This document shows, one piece after another, positions 31,758-43,900 of a stretch of 64,000 nt of DNA. Numbering within the stretch: position 1 is the stretch's first letter; each line of letters starts with the position of its first letter. Source of the DNA: Oscillospiraceae bacterium. Lineage in GTDB: Bacteria; Bacillota; Clostridia; Oscillospirales; Oscillospiraceae. Where the stretch lies: positions 1 through 64,000 of the forward strand of contig CACYLY010000001.1 of NCBI GenBank assembly GCA_902775355.1. The letters are read 5' to 3'. The notes under the pieces were generated by a model. It saw nothing but the letters and a program-made list of their open reading frames with translations, had not been told where the DNA came from and did no database searches. Both the position numbers and the translations under genes were made by a program.

Positions 31758-33206
31758 ATGAAGCTGAGAGAGATCATACAGAAGATCCGGGTGCTGGATA
31801 CCAACGCCGATCCGGATATGGAGATCGCCGGGGTGAGCTACGACTCCCGGCAGACCCAGCCCGGCGACCTGTTCGTGGCCGTGCGGGGCTTTGAGGCGGA
31901 CGGACACCGCTTTATCCCCAAGGCCCTGGAACGGGGCGCCGCGGCGGTGCTCTGCGAAACGCCGCCCACGGACGGCACCCCCTATGTGCGGACCGACGAC
32001 TGCCGCCTGGGCCTTGCCCTGGCCAGCCGGGAGTTTTTCGGCAACCCCGCCGCGGAGATGAAGCTCATCGGCATCACCGGCACCAGCGGCAAAACCACCA
32101 GCTCCTATATTCTCAAGCATCTGCTGGAGGCGAAGCTGGACGCCAAGGTGGGCCTCATCGGCACCAACGGCAACTGGATCGGGGACGAGATGCTGCATAC
32201 CGAGCGCACCACTCCCGAGAGCTATGAACTGCACCGGCTCTTCCGCCGCATGGCGGATGCCGGCTGCACCCATGTGGTGATGGAGGTCTCCTCCCACTCC
32301 CTGACCCTGGAGCGGGTGGCCGGCATCACCTTCGACGTGGGCGTGTTCTCCAACCTGAGCCAGGACCACCTGGATTTCCACAAGGACATGGAGGACTACG
32401 CCGCCGCCAAGCGCAAGCTCTTCTCCCAGTGCCGGGAGGGCTGGCTGAACGCGGACGATCCCTGGACGCCCTTCATGCTCCAGGGAGCCAAGTGCCCCTG
32501 TCGCCTGTATTCCGCGCTGCGAAACGACGCGGACCTGGTGGCCAAGGACCTGCGCCTGTCCGCCGACGGCGTGCGCTTTGCCGCGCTCTTCGGCGGCGAG
32601 CTGGCCATCACCCGTCTGGGCATCCCGGGCATGTTCTCGGTCTACAATGCCCTGGCCGTCATGGCGGCGGGCCTGAGCGTGGGCGTTCCCCTGACCGACT
32701 GCGCCGACGCCATGGCCAGCGCCAAGGGGGTGAAGGGCCGCATGGAGCTGGTGCCCTCGGACGGGGACTACACCATCCTCATCGACTACGCCCACAAGCC
32801 CGACGCTCTGGAGAAGGTGCTGAAGACCCTGCGCCCGGTGACCCGGGGACGGCTCATCGCCCTGTTCGGCTGCGGCGGCGACCGGGATCACGGCAAGCGG
32901 CCCATCATGGGGCGCATCGCCGCGGAGCTGGCGGATCTGTGCGTGGTCACCAGCGACAATCCCCGCACCGAGGACCCCCAGGCCATCATCGACGCCATCC
33001 TGGAGGGCATGAAAAACAGCCCCACCGCCGTGAAGGTGATCCCGGACCGGGAGCAGGCCATCGCGTGGGTCCTTGACAAAGCCCGCCCCGGTGATGTAAT
33101 ATTGCTTGCCGGCAAGGGACACGAGGATTATCAGATCGTGGGAAAAGAGAAGCGCCACATGGATGAACGCGAGATCGTGGCCGCCGTGCTGGCAGCCCGG
33201 AAATAG
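31758..33206 (+). CDS. murE: UDP-MurNAc-L-alanyl-D-glutamate--2,6-diaminopimelate ligase
   Basis: MurE adds the third residue of the stem peptide. The 482-residue protein has the ATP loop GTSGKT at 108-113, the carbamylated-lysine region, and the specificity motif DNPR at 400-403, which marks meso-diaminopimelate as substrate. An AGGAAAG site lies before the start. The next gene is mraY; murF, usually found between them, is missing here. Confidence 0.96.
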   Translation: MKLREIIQKIRVLDTNADPDMEIAGVSYDSRQTQPGDLFVAVRGFEADGHRFIPKALERGAAAVLCETPPTDGTPYVRTDDCRLGLALASREFFGNPAAEMKLIGITGTSGKTTSSYILKHLLEAKLDAKVGLIGTNGNWIGDEMLHTERTTPESYELHRLFRRMADAGCTHVVMEVSSHSLTLERVAGITFDVGVFSNLSQDHLDFHKDMEDYAAAKRKLFSQCREGWLNADDPWTPFMLQGAKCPCRLYSALRNDADLVAKDLRLSADGVRFAALFGGELAITRLGIPGMFSVYNALAVMAAGLSVGVPLTDCADAMASAKGVKGRMELVPSDGDYTILIDYAHKPDALEKVLKTLRPVTRGRLIALFGCGGDRDHGKRPIMGRIAAELADLCVVTSDNPRTEDPQAIIDAILEGMKNSPTAVKVIPDREQAIAWVLDKARPGDVILLAGKGHEDYQIVGKEKRHMDEREIVAAVLAARK

Positions 33207-33229
33207 AGAACGCGAGGGGAGACCCGTAT

Positions 33230-34240
<1,011 letters not shown>

Positions 34241-34268
34241 AGATTGACGGGGCCGGGGAGGTGGATGC

Positions 34269-35429
34269 ATGCGTTACGACAGCGCCCGCCTCGCCGGCTC
34301 TTCGCCTGCCGTCACGCTGCGGCGCAGGGCGGAATTTGACGGGGACTTTTTCCTGCTGGTCCTGCTGCTGCTGGGGATCGGGGTGCTGATGGTCTTTTCC
34401 GCCAGCTTCCCCCGGGCCTACTACGACCCCTCCGGCGTCACCGGCGGCAGAGCCTGGTACTACTTCGTGCGGCAGCTGATCTACGCCCTGCTGGGTCTGG
34501 GCCTGCTGCTGCTCTGCGCCCGGCTGCCCATGGGCTTCTACCGGCGCTGGGCCTTTCCCTTCCTGGGGCTGACGCTGGTGCTGCTGGCCCTGGTGCCCCT
34601 GATCGGGGTGAAGGCCAACGGCTCCCGCCGCTGGCTGGGGGTGGGGAGCCTGACGGTGCAGCCCTCGGAGCTGGCCAAGCTGGCGGTGATCCTGTGCTTT
34701 TCGGCCATGATCTGCCGCTATCGGGAGCAGATGCGCAGCTTCCGCCGGGGCATTCTGCCTTTTCTGGGGATCCTGGCGGCCATCGTGGGCCTGCTGGTGC
34801 TGGAGCCCCACTTCTCCGCCTCCGTCATCATCCTGGCCCTGGGGGGCTGCATGCTGTTTCTGGGCGGCGCGGGCCTGGGCTGGTTCGCAGCAGCCCTGGG
34901 AGGTCTGGGCGGCGGGCTCTTTGTGCTGCTGACCTTTTTCCCCTACGCTTCCTCCCGCATCAACACCTGGCGGGACCCCTTCTCCAGCCCCTCCAGCGAG
35001 GGCTATCAGATCGTCCAGAGCCTGTACGCCATCGGCTCCGGCGGCCTGACCGGGCTGGGCCTGGGGGCGGGAAGGCAGAAATACCTGTACCTGCCCGAAG
35101 AACACAACGACTTCATTTTCTCCGTCGTCTGCGAGGAGCTGGGCTTTCTGGGCGCGGCGCTGATCCTGCTGCTCTTCGCCCTGCTGATCCTGCGGGGATA
35201 TCGGATCGCCCTGGGCTGTGAGGACCGCTTTGCTTTTCTGGTCTGTGCGGGGATCACCACCCTGCTTGCGCTGCAGGTCTTCCTGAACGTGGCGGTGGTG
35301 ACCAATCTTCTGCCCTGCACCGGCATCTCCCTGCCCTTTTTCAGCTACGGCGGCACCGCCCTGCTGATCCAGATGGGGGAGATGGGCATCGTCCTCAGCG
35401 CGTCGAGAGAAAGGAAAGAGAGAGAGTGA
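34269..35429 (+). CDS. ftsW: FtsW/SpoVE lipid II polymerase
   Basis: A 386-residue SEDS glycosyltransferase with about ten membrane helices. The SEDS hallmarks are visible: VFSASFPRAYY, KANGSRRWLGVG, QPSELAKLA, EGYQIVQSLYAIGSGGLTGLGLG, PEEHNDFIFSVVCEELGF (with the catalytic Asp) and PFFSYGG. It partners with the upstream class B PBP. Whether it is the vegetative FtsW or SpoVE cannot be decided. GGGGAGG precedes the start. murD, usually between mraY and ftsW, is absent. Confidence 0.93.
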   Translation: MRYDSARLAGSSPAVTLRRRAEFDGDFFLLVLLLLGIGVLMVFSASFPRAYYDPSGVTGGRAWYYFVRQLIYALLGLGLLLLCARLPMGFYRRWAFPFLGLTLVLLALVPLIGVKANGSRRWLGVGSLTVQPSELAKLAVILCFSAMICRYREQMRSFRRGILPFLGILAAIVGLLVLEPHFSASVIILALGGCMLFLGGAGLGWFAAALGGLGGGLFVLLTFFPYASSRINTWRDPFSSPSSEGYQIVQSLYAIGSGGLTGLGLGAGRQKYLYLPEEHNDFIFSVVCEELGFLGAALILLLFALLILRGYRIALGCEDRFAFLVCAGITTLLALQVFLNVAVVTNLLPCTGISLPFFSYGGTALLIQMGEMGIVLSASRERKERE

Positions 35430-35431
35430 CC

Positions 35432-36553
35432 ATGAAATTCGTATTGACCTGCGGCGGCACCGCCGGACATATCAATCCCGCCCTGGCGGTGGCCGGGCGT
35501 CTGCGGGAGCTGATGCCGGACAGCCGCTTTCTGTTCCTGGGGGCCGAGGGGAAGATGGAGATGGACCTGGTGCCCCGGGCCGGCTATGACATCAAGCCCC
35601 TGAAGATCACCAACATCGCCCGGGGCCGCTCCCTGTCCGCCCTGGCCCACAACCTGGACACGGTGAAGAACGTGCTGGCCTCGGAACACGAGGCCAGGAA
35701 GATCCTGCAGGACTTTCAGCCCGACGCGGTGATCGGCACGGGGGGCTACGTCTGCTATCCGGTGCTGGCGGCGACGGCGAAGCTGCACATCCCCGCCCTG
35801 GTCCACGAGAGCAACGCCCTGCCCGGGCTCACCACCCGGATGCTGGCCGGCAAGGTGGACGCCATCCTGGTGGGCTTTGAGGAGAGCCGGCAGCACTATC
35901 CCAAGCCGGAGAAGGTCTTTGTCACGGGGACGCCGGTGCGGGGCGAGTTCTCCCGCTACACCAAGGAGAGCGCCAAGGCCGAGCTGGGTCTGGACCCGAA
36001 GATGCCCCTGGTGGTCTCCGTCTGGGGCTCCCTGGGCTCGGGCCACATGAACGGCCTGCTCACCGAGATGCTGCCCAGGCTCCGGGGGCAGAAGCGCTTT
36101 CGTCTGATCCACTCCGTGGGCAACCGGGATCACAAGGACTTTCTCCGGACCCTGGCCGAGCGGGAGCTGGACCCGGCGGATTGCAACGTGGACGCCCGGG
36201 AGTACATTTTCGATATGCCCCGGGTCATGGCGGCGGCGGATCTGATCCTCTGCCGGGCCGGGGCCTCCACCCTGGCGGAGCTGACCTATATGGGAAAGCC
36301 CGTGGTCATCGTGCCCTCCCCCAATGTGACGGACAATCACCAGGAGAAGAACGCCCGGGTCCTGGAGAAGGCCGGCGGCGCCAAGGTTTTCCTGGAAGGA
36401 GAGTTCGACGCGGATTCCCTCCTGGCCGAGATCGACCGGCTGCTGCAGAGCCCGGAGGAGCTGCAGCGCATGTCCCGGGCCATGGCGAGCCTCTCGGTGC
36501 CTGACGCCACGGACAAGATCGTGGACAAGATCCTTAGTCTGACGCGAAAGTGA
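35432..36553 (+). CDS. murG: Lipid II synthase MurG
   Basis: MurG adds GlcNAc to lipid I, giving lipid II, on the inner face of the membrane. The 373-residue GT28 protein has the N-terminal glycine-rich TCGGTAGHINPALAVA and the acceptor-binding C-terminal part (RAGASTLAELTYMGKPVVIVPSPNVTDNHQEKNARV). ATG 35432 is preferred; GTG 35426 in the same frame overlaps the ftsW stop and would add two residues. A heptamer tract follows the gene. Confidence 0.95.
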   Translation: MKFVLTCGGTAGHINPALAVAGRLRELMPDSRFLFLGAEGKMEMDLVPRAGYDIKPLKITNIARGRSLSALAHNLDTVKNVLASEHEARKILQDFQPDAVIGTGGYVCYPVLAATAKLHIPALVHESNALPGLTTRMLAGKVDAILVGFEESRQHYPKPEKVFVTGTPVRGEFSRYTKESAKAELGLDPKMPLVVSVWGSLGSGHMNGLLTEMLPRLRGQKRFRLIHSVGNRDHKDFLRTLAERELDPADCNVDAREYIFDMPRVMAAADLILCRAGASTLAELTYMGKPVVIVPSPNVTDNHQEKNARVLEKAGGAKVFLEGEFDADSLLAEIDRLLQSPEELQRMSRAMASLSVPDATDKIVDKILSLTRK

Positions 36554-36573
36554 ACAGAGCAGAATATCAGCTC

Positions 36574-36601
36574 TGTTCACTGTTCTCTGTTCACTGTTCA
36601 C
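36574..36601. repeat. Heptamer tandem repeat (TGTTCAC)4
   Basis: Units TGTTCAC, TGTTCTC, TGTTCAC, TGTTCAC downstream of murG. An inverted GTGAACA copy overlaps the murG stop at 36550, giving a stem GTGAACAGAGC / GCTCTGTTCAC that may act as a terminator. Confidence 0.8.
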
Positions 36602-36656
36602 TTGATTTGCCCCTTGTGCATAGGATGGCCTGATTCTGTGCACAGGGGGTATTTCT

Positions 36657-37946
36657 ATGGATTTGTGGCGGATCCGGGGCGGAGCGCGGCTGGAAGGGGA
36701 CAGCGTGGTCCAGGGCTCCAAAAACGCGGCGCTGCCGATCCTGGCGGCCTGCCTGCTCTGCCCGGGGCGGGTGGAGCTGCTTCGGGTCCCCCGCCTGCGG
36801 GACGTGGACGCGGCGCTGGAGATCCTGCGGCATCTGGGCTGCCGTGCGGAGCAGGAGGGAGACCGGGTTTACATAGACGCCTCAAGGCTCAGCGGCAGCG
36901 TCATCCCCCGGAGCCTTATGGAGAAGATGCGCTCCTCGGTGATCTTCATGGGCGCGCTGCTGGCTCGGACCGGGCAGGCCTCCCTGAGCATGCCCGGCGG
37001 CTGCCGCCTGGGGAAGCGGCCCATCGACCTGCATCTGCTGGCTCTGCGGGAGCTGGGGGCGCGGATCGAGGAGGCGGGGGAGGAGATCCTCTGCCGCCCG
37101 GCCTTGCTCCGTGGGGCGGAGATCCGCTTGCCCTTCCCCAGCGTGGGCGCCACGGAAAACGCCATGCTGGCCGCCTGCGCCGCCCGGGGCGAGACCCGGA
37201 TCCTGGGCGCCGCCCGGGAGCCGGAGATCGTCTCCCTCCAGGCCTTTCTCCGGGGCCTGGGCGCACGGATCAGCGGCGCCGGGACAGACACTGTCACCGT
37301 ATCGGGCTTTCGGCCCCGGGACTCGCTGCGCTTTCGCATCCCGGCGGACCGGATCGCCGGGGCGACCCTGGTCTGCGCCTGCGCGGCCTGCGGGGGAGAT
37401 GTGCTGCTGAGAAATTGCGATCCGCGGCAATTTTCTGCAGTTCTCCACTTCCTAAACGACGCGGGATGTGTTATAATGCAAAAACATGATCGGGTGCGGA
37501 TCAAGGCGGCGGGGCGGCTGTGTTCCATCGGCCCCGTGGTCACCGCCCCTTATCCCGGCTTTCCCACCGACGCCCAGCCCCTTTTGATGGCGGCGCTGCT
37601 GCGCTCGGAAGGAGAGAGCGTCTTTCGGGAGACCATTTTTGAAGACCGCTACCGCCAGGTCCCCGCCCTGCAGAAGCTGGGAGCGCAGATCCGTGTCCAG
37701 GGGCGGGAAGCCCGGGTCCGGGGCGTGAAGCGTCTCCGGGGCGCCGCGCTGGAGGCGACGGATCTCCGGGGCGGCGCGGCCATGATCCTGGCTGGCCTCA
37801 GCGCCGAGGGAGAGACCCTGGTGCGGGACGCTGGGCATATCCGCCGGGGCTATGAAGATCTGAACGGCAGCCTCCGAAGCCTGGGGGCCTGTCTTATGTA
37901 CGAAGGAGAAGAGCATGGCATTATTCAAAACAGCGAAGCGCTCTGA
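36657..37946 (+). CDS. murA: UDP-N-acetylglucosamine 1-carboxyvinyltransferase (second copy)
   Basis: A second MurA, 429 residues, between murG and ftsQ. All the residues expected of an active enzyme are present: SKNAA, the cysteine in GGCRLGKRPID, PYPGFPTDAQP, DLRGGAA and RRGYEDL. Gram-positive bacteria often keep two MurA paralogues with different importance; this divergent, Arg-rich copy is embedded in the dcw cluster. Its end overlaps ftsQ by 32 bp, so the two are translationally coupled. Confidence 0.92.
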   Translation: MDLWRIRGGARLEGDSVVQGSKNAALPILAACLLCPGRVELLRVPRLRDVDAALEILRHLGCRAEQEGDRVYIDASRLSGSVIPRSLMEKMRSSVIFMGALLARTGQASLSMPGGCRLGKRPIDLHLLALRELGARIEEAGEEILCRPALLRGAEIRLPFPSVGATENAMLAACAARGETRILGAAREPEIVSLQAFLRGLGARISGAGTDTVTVSGFRPRDSLRFRIPADRIAGATLVCACAACGGDVLLRNCDPRQFSAVLHFLNDAGCVIMQKHDRVRIKAAGRLCSIGPVVTAPYPGFPTDAQPLLMAALLRSEGESVFRETIFEDRYRQVPALQKLGAQIRVQGREARVRGVKRLRGAALEATDLRGGAAMILAGLSAEGETLVRDAGHIRRGYEDLNGSLRSLGACLMYEGEEHGIIQNSEAL

Positions 37947-38691
37947 GGAGGAGCTGGGCGGATATATGCGCGCCCGCCGCCGGGCTTTCAGCGGCCCGCT
38001 GATGTTCGTGGTGGTGGTCGTGGCGGCGATTTTCGTCATGAGCGTTTTCTTCCGCGTGGAGGACATCCAGGTGGTGGGCAACAAGCACTATACCGCCGAG
38101 GAGATCATCCGCGCCGTGGATATCGAGGAGGGCGACAACCTGTTTTTCTTCGACCGTTTTGCCGCCGTGGGCAGGGCCTTTTCCAAGCTCCCCTATATCG
38201 AGGCGGTGACGGTGGAGCGAAGCCTGCCCAACAAGGTCGTAATCACCGTGGAGGAGACCGAGGCCCTGGCCTACCTGCAGCTGGGCGATGAGAAATGGAC
38301 CCTGGACCACAACTGCAAGGTGCTGGGCAAGGCCGCCGCGGGGGAGGAGGAGACCCTGCTGCCCGTCGTCGGCATGAAGCCAGGCACCCTGATGATCGGC
38401 GAGACCATGCAGACCGAGGACGGCGGCACCGAGACCGTGGAGTACCTGGCGGAGGTGCTGGACCAGATCGAGGCCAGGGGCATGGCCGGCGATGTGACCC
38501 GCATCGATTTTACCAATCCCGACAGCCCGGAATTTGACTACGGCGGGAAGTATACGGTGGTTTTGGGCCGGCATGACAAGGTGGAATACAAATTTGGCAT
38601 GTTTGTTACCGTTTTGGACATGCTGAAAGAGGGCGACGTGGGCGTGATCGACGTTTCCAGCGGCAGCAAGGCCCATTTCAGCCCCAACTGA
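37915..38691 (+). CDS. ftsQ: Cell division protein FtsQ/DivIB
   Basis: A 258-residue bitopic membrane protein: a cytoplasmic tail, a helix (about 26-45, GPLMFVVVVVAAIFVMSVFF), a POTRA domain (about 47-115, VEDIQVVGNKHYTAEEII) and a beta domain. It joins FtsL and DivIC in the divisome. It overlaps murA2 by 32 bp and is followed by an AT-rich gap with the ftsZ promoter. Confidence 0.92.
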   Translation: MALFKTAKRSEEELGGYMRARRRAFSGPLMFVVVVVAAIFVMSVFFRVEDIQVVGNKHYTAEEIIRAVDIEEGDNLFFFDRFAAVGRAFSKLPYIEAVTVERSLPNKVVITVEETEALAYLQLGDEKWTLDHNCKVLGKAAAGEEETLLPVVGMKPGTLMIGETMQTEDGGTETVEYLAEVLDQIEARGMAGDVTRIDFTNPDSPEFDYGGKYTVVLGRHDKVEYKFGMFVTVLDMLKEGDVGVIDVSSGSKAHFSPN

Positions 38692-38734
38692 GCGGGGAGT
38701 ATGACAATTCGCTTACAAAAAAATAAAAAATCTA

Positions 38735-38766
38735 TTGACCATAGAGAAAAAATGGTTTAATATAAT
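38735..38766 (+). promoter_or_regulatory. ftsZ promoter
   Basis: TTGACC (38735-38740) with TAATAT at 17 bp (38758-38763); an overlapping TATAAT lies at 38761-38766 but at 20 bp spacing. The 38700-38800 stretch is strikingly AT-rich for this genome. Confidence 0.65.
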
Positions 38767-38822
38767 CAGGAAGCATTGTGTCCAATACTGAGTACAGATA
38801 TGATATACAGGAGGCAAGAGTT

Positions 38823-39998
<1,176 letters not shown>

Positions 39999-40012
39999 GA
40001 GCGTAGATTTTC

Positions 40013-40046
40013 AGAAAGCTCCCCCTTTGGGGAGCTTTCTTTTTTC
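40013..40046 (+). terminator. Terminator after ftsZ
   Basis: Perfect 12-bp stem AGAAAGCTCCCC, CTTT loop, then TTTTTTC. Confidence 0.93.
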
Positions 40047-40062
40047 GAAAGGGGAAGACAGA

Positions 40063-40896
40063 ATGATCCGGCGAATCGTGCGAAATATCAAGCGCCTCGG
40101 CGAGCTGTACCTGAAGAGCAACATCCCCCGCTCCGCTGCGGCCCTGGCCTATTCCCTCACCATGTCCCTCTTCCCGCTGATCATCTGCCTCTACACGCTG
40201 CTGGGGAGCAACTACGAGCGGATGCTGCAGGTCCTGGAGCTGGCAGACAATTTCCTGAGCCCGGAGACCACCCGGTATCTCAAGAGCTTTCTGCTCTACG
40301 TCGCCAACAACCCCAACCCCGCCATGCTGGCGGCGGCGCTGGCGCTGCTGCTCACCACCGCTTCCGCCGCCGTGCGCATGATGCGCCAGGGATTGACGGA
40401 GATCCGGGGCGAGAAGGGCGGCGTCGGCCTGCGGGCCTGGTTTTTCAGCTTCCTGTTTTCCCTGGCCTTCGTGGCGGTGCTGTACTTCGGCATTCTGGTC
40501 ATGCACACCGGTCAGCGCTTCCTGGAGCTGGTGGAGAAAGCTTTGCCCGCGCTGCCCGTCAGCCGGGCCTGGAACTGGCTGCGCTTCCTGGTCCTGGGCG
40601 GTCTGGTGTTCCTGACGCTCTGGGGCCTGTATGCGCTGACGGAGCGGCGCAGGGAGCGGAGGAAGGGTGCGGCCTCGGGGGCGCTGGCCGCCACGGCGGG
40701 CATCGTGCTGATGAGCTGGCTCTTTTCCGTGTGCATCGCCGCCTCCTCCCGTTATCCGCTGGTGTACGGCTCCCTGGCCTCCATCATCCTGCTGATGTTC
40801 TGGCTTCTCCTCTGCGGGCAGCTGATCTTTCTGGGCGCCGCTGTGCAGGTCGTCCTGGGAGAGGGCAGTTCAAAAAAACAGGAGAAAAAAGAATAG
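40063..40896 (+). CDS. YihY/BrkB-family membrane protein
   Basis: A 277-residue integral membrane protein of the YihY/BrkB (formerly 'ribonuclease BN') family with about six helices: RSAAALAYSLTMSLFPLIICLY (34-55) and the closing IILLMFWLLLCGQLIFLGA are typical. AAGGGGAAG precedes the start, 12 bp after the ftsZ terminator. The family's function is not settled. The gene is followed by a promoter for the large surface protein. Confidence 0.85.
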   Translation: MIRRIVRNIKRLGELYLKSNIPRSAAALAYSLTMSLFPLIICLYTLLGSNYERMLQVLELADNFLSPETTRYLKSFLLYVANNPNPAMLAAALALLLTTASAAVRMMRQGLTEIRGEKGGVGLRAWFFSFLFSLAFVAVLYFGILVMHTGQRFLELVEKALPALPVSRAWNWLRFLVLGGLVFLTLWGLYALTERRRERRKGAASGALAATAGIVLMSWLFSVCIAASSRYPLVYGSLASIILLMFWLLLCGQLIFLGAAVQVVLGEGSSKKQEKKE

Positions 40897-40914
40897 AGTG
40901 ATATTTTATACCAG

Positions 40915-40943
40915 TTGATAGCAAAAGCATACTGGTTTACAAT
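40915..40943 (+). promoter_or_regulatory. Promoter of the large surface protein
   Basis: TTGATA (40915-40920), 17 bp spacer, TACAAT (40938-40943) in a short AT-rich gap, 47 bp before the start codon. Confidence 0.6.
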
Positions 40944-40989
40944 AATACTGGAATAGTAGAGAAAAAACAGGATCGGAGGGGTGTGAGAT

Positions 40990-43900
40990 ATGCGCGAGAT
41001 AAATGATCAATACCCGGAGTACGCACGCCCCTTTGCGCCGCTGCGCCGTTACCGACGCCGCGGCAGGCTCACCGGCAACGAAGCCACTTTTCTGCAGCTG
41101 CAGGCCAGACGAGCGGCGCGGAATACCCTGATGCGCAAATATTTTACCACCGGCGCCGCGACCCTGATCGTGATCGTGATCCTGCTGCTGCTCCCGGATC
41201 CGCCGGAGGAGCCCGGCGGCCCGACGCCGATCCCCCTCACGGTTGTGGACCCGACGCCGACGCCCACGCCACCGCCTCCGCCGCCTCCGACCGTGCCGCC
41301 GGTCCTGCCGGAGACGCCGCCGCCGGCGCCCGGTCCGCCGCCGCCGCCGACACCTACGCCAACGCCGACGCCGCCGCCGACACCTACGCCAACGCCGACT
41401 CCGACGCCTACGCCAACGCCCACGCCGACGCCTACGCCGACGCCTACGCCGACACCTACGCCGACGCCGACGCCTACGCCGACACCTACGCCGACGCCGA
41501 CGCCGACGCCGACGCCCACCCCGACGCCTACGCCGACGCCTACGCCGACGCCTACGCCGACACCTACGCCTACGCCCACCCCGACGCCTACTCCGACGCC
41601 GACACCCACGCCGACGCCAACGCCGACCCCGTCGCCTACGCCCGCCATAGCCCCGCAGTTTACGGCGCTGAGCTCTCAGCATGAGCTGTATTACGGGATA
41701 GACGGTGTCGGTGATTACGACTACTTCTCGGTATCCTTCAATCTGGATCTGTATGACGCCGATCCGACGAAGCCCATCACAGCGCGCCTGGAGAAAGGCA
41801 GCCCCACCGGAAGCGATTGGGAGGATATCCCTGCGGGCGGGTACTCGATCCCCACGCTGAGCTACAGCGGTTCGGGCGGCATATGGTCCGGCAGCATGGC
41901 CTATGATATGGCTTATGTATCATGGGATTGGGACCATGGCGAGCTGGGCGCTCTGATGCAGATGCGCGTCGCCTGTGACTATACCCTGAAGGACGGGACG
42001 ACAGGTACTGTTTATTCCACCGACGTCAAGGAGCTTTACGCTTATGTAGGCGGGTACATGACCGACAACCCGGACGCGGACGGCTTCTCCGGCAAGGTGG
42101 ACAGCAAGGGCCTTGACGTCACTTTCCGTCTGCAGAAGGACCTGATCCTGGATCCCGACAAGCTGGAGAAGGTGGAAGTCACCGTACACATCGGCGACAC
42201 CTGGATCGACATGGATCCGGACAAGCTGACCATGTCCCCCATGACGGAGGAGGGGATCATCCGGCTCACCTGCCCGCTTGCCGACATACTGGGTCCCGGA
42301 GAACCCGCCCATTCGGGCAGCAATGACGAGGTCCTGCTGGTGCTCCTTTACAAGGACGAGGACAAGGGCATCGATTGGAGGGACGGCGCCTGGGCCCGCG
42401 TCAAAGTGCGCAACATGCCGACGGTGGAGCTGGATCCGTACTTGTACGGACCCTATGCCGAAGGCGCATGGTATCCTATGCTGGCCTTTACCATGACGCT
42501 CAATGATCTGAAGGGCGGCTCGGCCACCGCCTCGGTCTACATCGATACCGGAGACGGATTCTACAAGGCCGTAGCCCCCTGGGATGCGGAGTATGCCTCG
42601 CACTATAACGCTGTGTATGACCCGGCGGAAGAGCCGGGAGACACCTGGGATGACCATTCGGAAGCCTACCTGGCCGAACCCGCCGACGGCGGAGGGATCC
42701 GTGGCGTGGCGAAGATTGTCTTCGACATCGTCTATCCCGACGGGGAAACCGATCAGATCGAGACCGAGACCAGACCCGTGTTCATGGGCTTCTTTGCCAA
42801 GATCGATAAGAGCTATGGCGGGCAGGGCTGGATAGAAGACGAAAGGATCAATTCCGATACAGGCGATACCCAGTATACCATGAGCTTCGACCTGATCATC
42901 GACACCGACCTGATGGATCCTGCCATGGTGGAGGACGCCGGCGGAAGCCTCTGGAATACAGACGCCTGGAACGTCTATCATGATCCCGAAACTGAAATCT
43001 GGACCGACGAGAGCGGGATCTGCCACATGCGCTACACCTTTGTTTCCGACTCTCCCTTTGCGGACGGCGAATATACGTTTTACCCGTCTGCGCGCGGCTG
43101 GGTCGACGAGTACAATGTTTGGAGGGCTTGGAGCCTCTCTTACGATTTTGTCAGAACCTCGCCTTCGGATCTGACGCCGCCGACCTTTGTTTCGGTGAGC
43201 TCGAGCCACGACCACGGTCCGGGGAGCCAGGATCGCTTCCTGTACGCCTTTGATCTGGAACTCAACGATGTAGATCCCTATGAATATGTGGTCGTATCCC
43301 TGCAATACGCCGATATCGGCAGCGAGAACTGGGAAACCTGCCCTACCGGCGGAGACAGTATGGTCTGGGTGTATCACAGTCCGTCAGAGAGCGTCTGGCA
43401 TTCTGAGGACCTGATCCTGGACGCGGCTGCGCTCGACCTGAAGGGCGCCATGGGCTTGAAGAAGCAGGTGCGGCTCGCCGCCAAGTACAAACTGAACGAC
43501 GGCACCTACGGACTTGCGTATTCCACCGACCTCCGCAGCCTCTACATCTTTACGGGCGACTATGTCCGCGGCGAATCTGCGGAGCTGCAGGACGGGAAGA
43601 TCACCGCGAAGTTCCGGGTGGACAAGGGCGTGATTTCCGATATGAGCAAGCTCACGATCGTTTCCTGCGCCCTGCGCAACGGCGATCAATCCTGGGAACT
43701 CTCCGACAAGGCGGAGATCACCGGCCCCGGAGAAGACGGGATCTGCACCGTGAGCTACACGCTGAACGGAGAAAGCCTGGATCTGACGAAGCATGCATCT
43801 GTAGCTCTGGCCTTGAATTATCAGGACTATGGCGGAGGCATCGACTGGGATTCCTGCGGGCTTGCGGTTTTCTACCTGCGCGGCGCTCCGACGCTGGAAG

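Noticed and set aside
30414..33158. Long minus-strand open frame (over 900 codons) under the PBP and murE genes
   Set aside because: Antisense shadow of two complete, motif-bearing genes.
36657..37946. Second murA as a decayed or unusual paralogue
   Set aside because: All active-site residues are intact, and two MurA enzymes are normal in Gram-positive bacteria.
41049..41648. Minus-strand open frame of nearly pure Gly-Val repeats
   Set aside because: It is the exact antisense of the Thr-Pro stalk of the surface protein and has no ribosome binding site.
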